NCBI GenBank assembly: GCA_019058295.1
Contig: JAHPZI010000014.1
Span: forward strand, 47,935 to 111,934
DNA length: 64,000 nucleotides
Direction: 5' to 3'
Source: Promethearchaeota archaeon
Lineage (GTDB): Archaea > Asgardarchaeota > Lokiarchaeia > Sigyniarchaeales > SOKP01
Part shown: positions 1-7,603 of the stretch, one piece after another
Layout of the letters: each line of letters opens with the position of its first letter
Position numbering within the stretch: position 1 is the stretch's first letter
Position numbers and translations under genes: made by a program
Notes under the pieces: model-generated
The model's database searches: none
What the model was told of the DNA's origin: nothing
Seen by the model: the letters and a program-made list of their open reading frames with translations, nothing else

Positions 1-2
1 AT

Positions 3-332
3 TATGAGATAACTTTAACGCCAATACTAGTAATTCCTGAAAATGACCCAATTCTATTAAACATGACTATTTCGGCTATAGGGTATACGGATAAATATTA
101 TGAATTATATCTTGCTGTTGATCCAGAAGCTGTTAATATAACACCTGCATCAAAACCATCTCCGCCAGGCGAAGCGGTGGGTGACGGTGATGATAGTGAC
201 GATAATGATGGTGCTCATGGTGATGATGATTTATTACTAATTATTGGTGTTGCATCTGCTATATCTGCTATCGGTGCTGTTGCTGTGATTTCCGCAATAT
301 TGATTAATAAGCGATTAAAATTTAAACGTTAA
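3..332 (+). CDS. C-terminal end of an anchored surface protein (partial)
   Basis: The reading frame is open from the left edge of the window, so only the last ~110 residues of a larger protein are present. The visible part is an extracellular-looking stretch, an Asp/Gly-rich low-complexity linker, one hydrophobic segment of about 23 residues and a basic tail ending in KFKR. That is the architecture of a C-terminally membrane-anchored archaeal surface protein, and it recurs in four other proteins of this window. The first in-frame ATG (63) is internal. No catalytic domain can be judged from the fragment. Confidence 0.65.
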   Translation, partial: YEITLTPILVIPENDPILLNMTISAIGYTDKYYELYLAVDPEAVNITPASKPSPPGEAVGDGDDSDDNDGAHGDDDLLLIIGVASAISAIGAVAVISAILINKRLKFKR

Positions 333-549
333 TATTAAATTAAAAATTAATAAATTTTTTTTTCCATTCTATTTCTCATTTCTATTATATATTATAGAAC
401 AAGTATATGAATAATTTATGAAAAAAATATACTATAATTAATATTAAATTTAATTTCTCTTTTTCCAAATTGTTTTTTATGTTTTTACTCTTTATATTAT
501 TATCCTTGTGTAATATTTATTTTGAAGTAAATAAAAATTCGATACAAAA

Positions 550-1755
550 ATGAGCATTCGAATAGATGATGAGTTATGTACTGGGTGCGGTTCTTGTGTT
601 GCATCATGCCCCTATGGTGGGATTGAAATAATAAATGATAAAGCGTCTATAACAGAAGAATGCACTTTATGCGGTGCTTGTGTGGAAGCGTGTGTTGTTG
701 AAGCAATTATTTTAGAACGGGAAGAATTTAAAGGGAAAAAAGTTGATATTTCTCAATACAAGGGAATTTGGGTTATAGCAGAACATTACAAAAATAAAAT
801 TCATGATGTAGCGTATCAACTATTAGGAAAAGGGAGAGAATTAGCTAATATTTTAAAGGTAAATTTGAATTTAGTAATATTAGGAGATAATTTTGACAAT
901 CAATTGGATGAATTTAGTTATTATGGCGTAGATGAGATAATTTATGTTAAATCTAAAATTTTGAAAGATTATTATTCTGATTTATATGTGAAAGTATTGA
1001 CTGAATTAATTAGTAAAAATAAACCGGAAATTATATTAATTGGAGCAACGCCAACTGGAAGAGATTTTGCCCCAAGAGTAGCAAAAAGATTAAATGCTGG
1101 TCTTACAGCAGATTGTACTGGATTAGATATAGATATTGAAACAAGAAATCTACTACAAACTCGTCCTACATTTGGGGGAAATATAATGGCCACAATCAGA
1201 ACTCCAAGGAGCAGACCACAGATGGCTACCGTTAGGCCTGGAATATTTAAGACCCCTGAAAAGGTTAAAAAAGAAATAAAAATAAGAACAATTGATTACG
1301 ATTTCAAAGAAAAAGATTCAGTTTCAAAAATCGTAAAGATAATCACTAAAGATAAAGTGGAAGTAAATCTTGAAGAGGCAGAAATAATTGTTTCTGGGGG
1401 AAGAGGTGTTGGTTCTAAAGAAAATTTTAAGATCATAGAAGAATTAGCTACTACTTTAAATGCAGAAGTGGGAGGATCAAGAGTAGCCGTAGAACTCAAT
1501 TGGATTGATAATGACCATCAAGTAGGGCAGACCGGAAAAACCGTTTCGCCAAGATTATATATAGCTTGTGGTATATCAGGTGCAATTCAACACATCGTCG
1601 GTATGCAAAATTCTGATATAATAGTAGCAATTAATAAAGATGAAAATGCTCCAATCTTTAAAACCGCTCATTATGGCATAGTTGGAGACCTTCATAAGGT
1701 TATACCTTCTCTTATAAAAGAGATAAAAAAGGTAAGAGCTGAAGAAACAATTTAA
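550..1755 (+). CDS. etfA: Electron transfer flavoprotein alpha subunit with N-terminal 2x[4Fe-4S] ferredoxin domain
   Basis: A 401-aa protein. Residues 1-55 form a bacterial-type ferredoxin with two cluster motifs (C10, C13, C16, C20 and C38, C41, C44, C48). The rest is EtfA: an N-terminal nucleotide-binding-like domain with GATPTGRDFAPRVA, then the C-terminal FAD domain with the conserved GGRGVGS, GQTGKTV and ISGAIQH segments. EtfA with EtfB carries electrons between acyl-CoA dehydrogenases and other redox partners; ferredoxin-fused EtfA is known in anaerobes, including electron-bifurcating or confurcating complexes. No etfB or fixC-like gene lies next to it, so its partner must be encoded elsewhere. 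The acyl-CoA dehydrogenase at 31.2 kb is a possible electron donor (inference). Confidence 0.93.
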   Translation: MSIRIDDELCTGCGSCVASCPYGGIEIINDKASITEECTLCGACVEACVVEAIILEREEFKGKKVDISQYKGIWVIAEHYKNKIHDVAYQLLGKGRELANILKVNLNLVILGDNFDNQLDEFSYYGVDEIIYVKSKILKDYYSDLYVKVLTELISKNKPEIILIGATPTGRDFAPRVAKRLNAGLTADCTGLDIDIETRNLLQTRPTFGGNIMATIRTPRSRPQMATVRPGIFKTPEKVKKEIKIRTIDYDFKEKDSVSKIVKIITKDKVEVNLEEAEIIVSGGRGVGSKENFKIIEELATTLNAEVGGSRVAVELNWIDNDHQVGQTGKTVSPRLYIACGISGAIQHIVGMQNSDIIVAINKDENAPIFKTAHYGIVGDLHKVIPSLIKEIKKVRAEETI

Positions 1756-1861
1756 ATAAAAATCTTTAATTTTTCTTCAGAAAAAATTGAAAAAAAGGAA
1801 ATAGATTATAAGAAAAAAAAGTAATGGAATGTATTATAGTCATAAGTACATAAACCTTAGT

Positions 1862-1944
1862 GGAGGAATAAATTAATGGCTAAAAACATTCCACTACAAG
1901 AAGAAAAATTTTCTTCAAAATTATATATATTTTTTCAAGTATAA
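1862..1944 (+). pseudogene. Orphan SD plus 22-codon frame resembling the start of the histone-fold gene
   Basis: GGAGG at 1862, ATG at 1876 and stop at 1942-1944. The 26 bases from TGGAGG through ATGGCTAAAAA match the same positions of the histone-fold gene (39834-39859) at 23 of 26, with identical 9-nt SD-ATG spacing, but similarity ends five codons into the frame. It may be a decayed or truncated copy of the histone-type gene, a small real peptide, or chance reuse of a strong initiation region. No histone residues are recognisable after codon 4. Confidence 0.3.
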
Positions 1945-2027
1945 AAATTTAACTGATAAAGTATCAATTTTATGAAAGCTCTATTCGATTATTCTATAAA
2001 ATAAATTGGTACAACTTAGATTGAGAG

Positions 2028-2051
2028 TCTCGAAAAACTTCGAGAATTTTT
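2028..2051 (+). terminator. Hairpin followed by T run
   Basis: TCTCGAA (2028-2034), loop AAAC, TTCGAGA (2039-2045), then ATTTTT. It could end a short transcript starting near the 1862 SD. Archaeal termination relies mainly on T runs, so the stem may have another role. Confidence 0.35.
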
Positions 2052-2125
2052 AGATAATAATTGAGAAATAAAAGGAAAATAAACACATAAATTTAATTAA
2101 AAAAAAAATTTTTTCATGAAATTCA

Positions 2126-2170
2126 TGGGATAAAAATTACTTTTTTTAAAGCAAATTATCCCAATTTTTT
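2126..2170 (+). terminator. Second hairpin followed by T run
   Basis: TGGGATAA (2126-2133) pairs with TTATCCCA (2156-2163) across a 22-nt loop and is followed by seven T. It is overlapped on the left by the palindrome CATGAA-A-TTCATG (2115-2127). The role is not determinable from sequence. Confidence 0.3.
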
Positions 2171-2377
2171 TACAAAAAAAGATCAAAACCGATATTATTA
2201 AAAAAAAATAATAATTTTATTAAGATCTTGATAAGGAAAAAACTATTTTTAAACTATTATTAGATTGAATTTTTTGAGCTATACCATAATTTTAAATTCA
2301 TTTAAAATAAATTATTTTTTAATCAAGATTTAATTTCAATAAAAAATCAAATATATTTGTAAAAAGGTGAGATTATT

Positions 2378-2851
2378 ATGGGTAAAGATGATCCAAAACA
2401 TATACCTCTGGTAGGATTAGATGCAGATTATGTTGGGCGGTCACCGTGGGATTTTTATAGTTGGGGACATATGGCTCTGGGAATCGCGTGTTTTTTGCTC
2501 TTATCCTTATTTATAACTGTACCCGAAGCTTTAGGAGGACAAGCTTTAATTCCATGGTGGCTTGTAATAATTTTAGTTCTAGTTATATTGCTTGTTTGGG
2601 AGGGTTTTGAAAACGTAGTGTTGTGGGGCTTAGGTTGGAAATTTGAAGATCGTCAGGACTCTTTTTTGAATTTTCTATGGGATATGATCTTTGGTATGGC
2701 TACTGCTGCGGTGATGTGGTTATTCCAGTGGATAATAATGGACGTTTTAGGAGCGCTTGGAAGGTGGTTCTATGTTGCAGGAGCAATTTCGTTTGGCGTA
2801 GTTATTTTGGCCTATCTTATTGGATACTCAATGTATAAGAGTCAGGAATAA
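2378..2851 (+). CDS. Small polytopic membrane protein (about four TM segments)
   Basis: 157 aa with about four hydrophobic segments (roughly residues 30-52, 60-80, 97-120 and 130-152). The charged residues inside or beside the membrane segments are patterned: WGHMALG near residue 30, then WEGFEN and, before the third segment, DRQDSFLNFLWDMIFG. Conserved H, E, D and N in this spacing resemble VanZ-like and DUF2238-like membrane families, but I cannot assign a family. The start is supported by AAAAGGTGA seven nt upstream of the ATG. It stands alone behind a 620-bp gap. Confidence 0.75.
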   Translation: MGKDDPKHIPLVGLDADYVGRSPWDFYSWGHMALGIACFLLLSLFITVPEALGGQALIPWWLVIILVLVILLVWEGFENVVLWGLGWKFEDRQDSFLNFLWDMIFGMATAAVMWLFQWIIMDVLGALGRWFYVAGAISFGVVILAYLIGYSMYKSQE

Positions 2852-3011
2852 TTTCTACATTTCTCTTTTCAGATTAAATAATTTATAAATTCGTTTTTTT
2901 ATTATTTAACTTTTTAATTTTTTATTAAAATCGTCTATTATATATTGGAAAAAATTATAATGTCAAAATGTTAACTATTTAATTAAGAAATAATAATTCA
3001 AGACCTTTCTA

Positions 3012-3812
3012 ATGAATAAAAAAAGATTTTACGAGGCACACACAAATTTTTCTCATAGAACAGTATCAGAGTATCTTATTTCTCCAGGTATAAAATGTAA
3101 ATTTGATCTTTTAAAAGCAAATATTGGCTCAAACATAAATTTTAAAAACGGAATTGATTTGGGCTCTTCAGGAAATTCATTTTTGTATTTTTTAGGAAAT
3201 ATTGCACATAAATCTACTTACGATATCGCATACTTACCATTAAAGCAATATTCTAAAATTAAATTAAAGAATTTAGATAATGGAGCTTTAAATCAATTTT
3301 GGCATCCTATGTGTGGAGATCTCACGAGATTGCCTTATCGTGATAAAACATTTGACTTCATTAGCGCTCTTGATGTCTTAGAACATATTAAAAACGATAA
3401 AATAGCAATATCAGAAATAAGTAGAGTCCTAAAAGAGAATGGAGTCGCTATTATAACGGTTCCCCATAGAATGGAGAATTATACTCATCAAGACCAACTA
3501 ATAGGGCATTATAGGAGATATGAAATTGAACAAATCTATTCTCTTTTCGAGAAATATGATTTAAAAAACATAAGAACTTTCGGAGTATATGGAAAATTTA
3601 TGAAACTTGCTGACATTCAATCAGTTAATCCAAAAAAAACAGAAGAAAATTTAATAAAATTACGAAATTGGTATGAATCAAATATTCTTTTTCATAAGTT
3701 TTGGGACATAGTAGTTAATATTGGAGCAAAATTAATGAAAATTGACGCGAAATATCATTCACTAAAAAAAGTAATGAATATTGCGTTTATATTTAAAAAA
3801 CAGTTATTATAA
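3012..3812 (+). CDS. Class I SAM-dependent methyltransferase
   Basis: 266 aa. Motif I is GIDLGSSGNS (about residues 48-57); an acidic motif and DFISALDVLEHI (about 115-126) follow, then NGVAIITVPH as motif III. This is the Methyltransf_11 layout. The substrate is unknown; a lipid, a sugar or a small molecule would all fit. The C-terminal third is basic and has no recognised domain. The gene is monocistronic, convergent with the Zn-ribbon gene that follows. Confidence 0.8.
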   Translation: MNKKRFYEAHTNFSHRTVSEYLISPGIKCKFDLLKANIGSNINFKNGIDLGSSGNSFLYFLGNIAHKSTYDIAYLPLKQYSKIKLKNLDNGALNQFWHPMCGDLTRLPYRDKTFDFISALDVLEHIKNDKIAISEISRVLKENGVAIITVPHRMENYTHQDQLIGHYRRYEIEQIYSLFEKYDLKNIRTFGVYGKFMKLADIQSVNPKKTEENLIKLRNWYESNILFHKFWDIVVNIGAKLMKIDAKYHSLKKVMNIAFIFKKQLL

Positions 3813-3828
3813 TAATTCCTTTAATGTC

Positions 3829-4224
3829 TTAATCGTTATAATCGTTTTTCAATTGTTCAAACATTTCTTTATATTCATCAATAAACTTTTCTTCTTTTGT
3901 TTCTTCAATTTTTTCGATCAATTCAATCGATTTCCAGAGAGCCTCAGCTCGTTTCTTAATTTTATTCAGATAAAATTGTTTATTGAAAGCTCCTTTTGAT
4001 AAAGTTAAAGTATTTTTCATCTCATTTATGCTGGCCTCCATTTTGTTTTCTACTTCAATTACTTTATCAAACACGCCAAGTTGTAATTCTCGTTTTCTCT
4101 GTTCTAATTTAATACAATTTTCACACACAATTGTCTTTAAATCTTCGTCTTTATTAACTAAAAAAGGATTTCCACATCGAGAGCATGGTTTTAATTCGAG
4201 TACTGGCATATCCTTGTCGGTCAT
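3829..4224 (-). CDS. Zinc-ribbon protein with helical C-terminal domain
   Basis: About 131 aa from the ATG at 4224; a TTG four codons upstream is also possible. Near the N-terminus CSRCGNPF and, 16 residues later, CENC form a CxxC-CxxC zinc ribbon. The remaining ~95 residues are highly charged and predicted helical or coiled coil. The arrangement suggests an adaptor or nucleic-acid-binding protein. I do not recognise a named family. Confidence 0.7.
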   Translation of the reverse strand: MTDKDMPVLELKPCSRCGNPFLVNKDEDLKTIVCENCIKLEQRKRELQLGVFDKVIEVENKMEASINEMKNTLTLSKGAFNKQFYLNKIKKRAEALWKSIELIEKIEETKEEKFIDEYKEMFEQLKNDYND

Positions 4225-4367
4225 TTTAAACCCCAATTAAGTATTTAATTAAGTATTTAATTATCTTAAATCTTTGATTAATATAATATTTTAAGTGATT
4301 TTCCCTTTATTATCTTTTTATTAACATTTAGAAAAATAATAATAATGTGCTAAATTTCTCCATTTAT

Positions 4368-5177
4368 ATGGAACTTTTATGGCAAATAATTATTTTGCTA
4401 ATTTTTGGTTTAATTGTTGGGATGATAGGTACTATTGCAGGTATCGGTGCTGGTGTGATTATCGTCTCAATTTTAACACTTTTCTTTTTTATTCCAATAA
4501 ATGAAGCAATAGACACATCTACTTTTATAATTTTAATAGCTTCCGGAGCAGGGTTTGTTACATACCTAAAGCAAGGAAGGACCGATTTGAAATTATCGTT
4601 AATATTAGCAGGATTTACAATTTTAGGGAGCTTAATTTGCACAATAATATTTTTAATAATTAAAATAGATAATACAGCTTTAAGATTAATATTTGCAACT
4701 GTGATGGTAATTACAGGATTAAACATGATATATAAAGCAAAAAAGACACATAAAGATTCAAAAAATCAAACTGATGAGAAGGAATTACAAGATTTTTCCT
4801 TAAAAGATTTCGATTATAAAGCCAATCTTAAAAAAAGCATCCCGTTATTTATGTTAGCAGGATTTTTAGCTAATTTAATAGGAATTGGAGGAGGCGTAGT
4901 GATGGTACCTACTCTTAATATTGTCTTAGGATATCCAATTCATAATTCAACGGCAATATCAACCTCCGTTATATTTTTTACAGCAATATTTAATACGATT
5001 GTCAAGATAATTGTTGGAAAAATAGATTATTTAATAGGGATAATGATAGGGATTGGGGCTGTTATAGGATCGATAATAGGAGCAAAAATTTCAAATAAAA
5101 TGCCAAAAGTCACGCTCCAGAGTTTTGTGGCAGTTATTTTAATTAGTTTAGGGCTCTTGATGTATTTTAGTAATTAA
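4368..5177 (+). CDS. TSUP-family permease (sulfite exporter TauE/SafE-like)
   Basis: About 269 aa from ATG 4368 (a GTG at 4347 is in frame). There are eight predicted membrane segments in two halves. Each half opens with a glycine-rich signature: GMIGTIAGIGAGV in the first and ANLIGIGGGVVMVPTLN in the second, which are the hallmarks of the TauE/SafE/TSUP family. Members move sulfite, sulfoacetate or other small sulfur-containing anions. The charged loop between the halves is about 40 residues. No sulfur gene is adjacent, so the substrate is open. Confidence 0.85.
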   Translation: MELLWQIIILLIFGLIVGMIGTIAGIGAGVIIVSILTLFFFIPINEAIDTSTFIILIASGAGFVTYLKQGRTDLKLSLILAGFTILGSLICTIIFLIIKIDNTALRLIFATVMVITGLNMIYKAKKTHKDSKNQTDEKELQDFSLKDFDYKANLKKSIPLFMLAGFLANLIGIGGGVVMVPTLNIVLGYPIHNSTAISTSVIFFTAIFNTIVKIIVGKIDYLIGIMIGIGAVIGSIIGAKISNKMPKVTLQSFVAVILISLGLLMYFSN

Positions 5178-5321
5178 AATTCTTATAATATGATTTCCTT
5201 AAGGTAAAAAAAAGCTTAAATATTTACAAGTTTAAAATTAAATAAATGTCAGCAGAAAAAAATGAATCCAAGTTTATCAGAAGTAGGGATGTTCAATAAT
5301 TTTTAGAAGGATGCGATTGTT

Positions 5322-6134
5322 ATGTCAAGCAGATTTGGTTTGTTAAGATTAGAATACACTTTTAGCGTTATAATCCCTATGTTAATGGCTATTTATCTTA
5401 ATCGCTTAAATCCATTTTATCATCTTGATATCCTTATTGGTTTTATATTTTTAGCAATTACAGGAAATACGTGGAATGATGTAATTGATATGAGGGATCC
5501 AACTGAGACTGAGACTTTAAAAAGAGTGGAGGGATATCATCCTAAAGAGATCTTTACTATAGGAGTAGTTAGCTTCACGCTAGGCATCACTTTATTATTA
5601 AGAACTTGCATTCAACATTTTCTTAATGCGATTTTCTTAATCATAATCATAGTTTCGGTCTTATTATATTGCTTATGGTTAAAACCAATTCCTTTTTTAA
5701 ATCATATTTCACTGGGTATATCCCACATGCTTTTACCGTATTTTATGATTAAAATTGATGCTGGTTTGCCATTATTAGATCTTATTACAGAATTGCCATT
5801 ATTAATCACATTTTTTGCCTTTGCTCTCACGGGTCAATTTGTACATGAAGTAATAGATTCGGATTCATTGACGAAACACTTTAGTTTAAGACAATGCCAA
5901 ATAATAATAATTATTTCTTCAATAATTTCATTTATATTAGGATTATGGGCTTTTATAATTTTAAAACAATTCTATTTCTTTCCTTTCGTTTTCCTACCAA
6001 TAGGTACTATTTATACATTCAGGCGTCCAACTAAATCTACTCAAGGAGTAAAGGATATAGGAATTTTAATTGGAAATTTCCTATTAATATATTTTATATG
6101 TTTAATTACGCTTCAGATGGTCGGAGTAATTTGA
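5322..6134 (+). CDS. UbiA-family prenyltransferase-like membrane protein
   Basis: 270 aa with about eight membrane segments. After the first two segments comes NDVIDMRDP, matching the first UbiA motif (NDxxDxxxD), which binds prenyl diphosphate through Mg2+. A second Asp-containing loop, EVIDSDSLTKHF, sits at the expected place after segment five. Family members attach isoprenoid chains to quinones, heme, chlorophyll or, in archaea, glycerol-phosphate lipids. The first motif differs from that of typical archaeal DGGGP synthases, so the acceptor is not assigned. Confidence 0.72.
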   Translation: MSSRFGLLRLEYTFSVIIPMLMAIYLNRLNPFYHLDILIGFIFLAITGNTWNDVIDMRDPTETETLKRVEGYHPKEIFTIGVVSFTLGITLLLRTCIQHFLNAIFLIIIIVSVLLYCLWLKPIPFLNHISLGISHMLLPYFMIKIDAGLPLLDLITELPLLITFFAFALTGQFVHEVIDSDSLTKHFSLRQCQIIIIISSIISFILGLWAFIILKQFYFFPFVFLPIGTIYTFRRPTKSTQGVKDIGILIGNFLLIYFICLITLQMVGVI

Positions 6135-6251
6135 GTGAAAACTCATTAAACAAGTAATTATCAAAAATTTAGAAATATTAATTAAATTAAAAATAAATAT
6201 AATATATTATAAACTCGACAAAATACTAATTCTTTGAGTTGATTAAATAAT

Positions 6252-6479
6252 ATGGTTAACATGAAAGATATCGAAAAACTTATGGAGGATTTTATGTTAG
6301 ATCCAGATGTAAAGTTTGGCGAATTAAAAACATACCTTTTAAATGAATTCGAATGGAATGCAGATCCCCTGAATTCTCAATTTTATGTTAGAGGACTTCC
6401 AATATCAGATGATAGTAGTGTAAGTGAGATGCTAAAAAAGCATTTACCTAATGAAATTATTGTACTTAAGGAAGTTTAA
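6252..6479 (+). CDS. Small protein of unknown function, coupled to the radical SAM gene
   Basis: 75 aa (72 if the ATG at 6261 is used). The stop codon TAA directly abuts the ATG of the radical SAM enzyme, so the two are translationally coupled. The second half (FYVRGLPISDDSSVSEMLKK then a hydrophobic IIVLKEV end) has the alternation expected of a small beta-grasp-like or alpha/beta fold, but there is no C-terminal Gly-Gly. I do not recognise a family. Confidence 0.65.
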   Translation: MVNMKDIEKLMEDFMLDPDVKFGELKTYLLNEFEWNADPLNSQFYVRGLPISDDSSVSEMLKKHLPNEIIVLKEV

Positions 6480-7532
6480 ATGTATTCCATTAATCCAAAA
6501 TTTTTTAAAAAATCTAAATACCAAAAGAAAATTAACGATAAAATTTCTCAATGTCTAACCTGTGAAAGAAAATGTAATATTTCATTAGGAAATTCCGGTT
6601 TTTGTCAGACTCGGATAAATAAAGATGGCGAAATTTTTACTATAGTTTTTGGTTGTATTCCTGCTTTATCTTTTAATCCTATTGAAAAAAAGCCGTTCTT
6701 TCATTTTTATCCCGGAACTATTGCTTTAACAATAGGGACTTATGGATGCAATTTTAGTTGTTTCTGGTGCCAAAATCACCACCTTTCCCATCCGAAACCT
6801 TCTGTTTTGGATAGAATAAGGAAGGAAAAACAATTTTTATCACCTGAAAAAGTCATAGATATCGCATTAAGAAATAATTGTAAAGGGACGTCGATCTCTT
6901 TTAATGAACCTACACTATTATTCGAATATTCTCTTGAAGTTTTTAGATTAGCTAAGAAAGAGGGTTTATATAATACATATGTCTCGAATGGCTATATGAC
7001 TGAAGATGTATTAAAAGATTTAGCCAAAGCTGGCCTTAATGCAATAAACATTGATATAAAAGGAAATGCTGATATGGTTAAGAGATATTGTGGGACGGAC
7101 ATAGAAAGAGTATGGGAAAACGCTAAATTAGCAAAAAAATTAGGGGTACATGTCGAAATTACTACATTAATGATTGAAGGTATAAATTCGGATGAACAGA
7201 TTATTAATAAGATTGCTGAAAGAATTTTAAATGATTTAGGTGCTGATACCCCTTTTCATATTTCTCGATTCTTTCCCCATTATAAATCAAATGAACATGG
7301 AATAAATACACCTACCTCAATACATCTTCTAAAAGAAGGTTATAAAATCGCAAAAAATACAGGATTGGATTTTGTTTATCTTGGAAACCTGCCCAATACG
7401 GATTATGAGCATACAAAATGTCCTCAATGTTCCAAAATAGTAATTAAACGAGTTGTTTTTGGTATTGAAGAAATTTGGATAGATTCAGAAGGAAAATGCA
7501 AAAATTGTGGCTTTCCAATATGTAGGGTTTAA
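6480..7532 (+). CDS. AmmeMemoRadiSam-type radical SAM enzyme
   Basis: 350 aa. An N-terminal Cys-rich stretch (CLTCERKCN, then GFCQTR) is followed by IGTYGCNFSCFWCQNHHLSHP, which contains the CxxxCxxC site for the radical-SAM [4Fe-4S] cluster. Next come SFNEPTLLFEY and NIDIKG, typical of pyruvate-formate-lyase-activase-like enzymes. The C-terminus has two more CxxC pairs. This matches the radical SAM member of the AmmeMemoRadiSam group, normally encoded with AMMECR1 and MEMO homologues, which are not adjacent here. The reaction is unknown for the family. Confidence 0.88.
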   Translation: MYSINPKFFKKSKYQKKINDKISQCLTCERKCNISLGNSGFCQTRINKDGEIFTIVFGCIPALSFNPIEKKPFFHFYPGTIALTIGTYGCNFSCFWCQNHHLSHPKPSVLDRIRKEKQFLSPEKVIDIALRNNCKGTSISFNEPTLLFEYSLEVFRLAKKEGLYNTYVSNGYMTEDVLKDLAKAGLNAINIDIKGNADMVKRYCGTDIERVWENAKLAKKLGVHVEITTLMIEGINSDEQIINKIAERILNDLGADTPFHISRFFPHYKSNEHGINTPTSIHLLKEGYKIAKNTGLDFVYLGNLPNTDYEHTKCPQCSKIVIKRVVFGIEEIWIDSEGKCKNCGFPICRV

Positions 7533-7603
7533 TTATTTTTAATGAAACTTTTTTAATTCACTAAATTTTTTTAGTATTTTGTTAATATAAATCATGTAAA
7601 GAT

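Larger units (their letters stand above)
1756..2377. other. 622-bp non-coding, structured AT-rich gap
   Basis: No long reading frame lies here on either strand. It holds a strong Shine-Dalgarno (GGAGG at 1862-1866) with ATG 9 nt downstream and a 22-codon frame (1876-1944), then a series of perfect short inverted repeats: 2028-2045, 2115-2127 and 2126-2163, two of them followed by T runs. A further AT-only inverted repeat lies around 2181-2234. The region may contain the remains of a gene, a short transcript or 3' ends. The SD of the next gene, GGTGA, is at 2366-2370. Confidence 0.5.

Noticed and set aside
972..1193. Antisense open frame inside etfA
   Set aside because: Shadow of the etfA codons; no SD, composition not protein-like.
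3983..4240. Plus-strand frame over the Zn-ribbon gene
   Set aside because: Antisense of a clear CxxC protein; no supported start.
6252..6479. Ubiquitin-like modifier
   Set aside because: No C-terminal Gly-Gly and no E1 or E2 gene nearby; only the strand pattern is suggestive.
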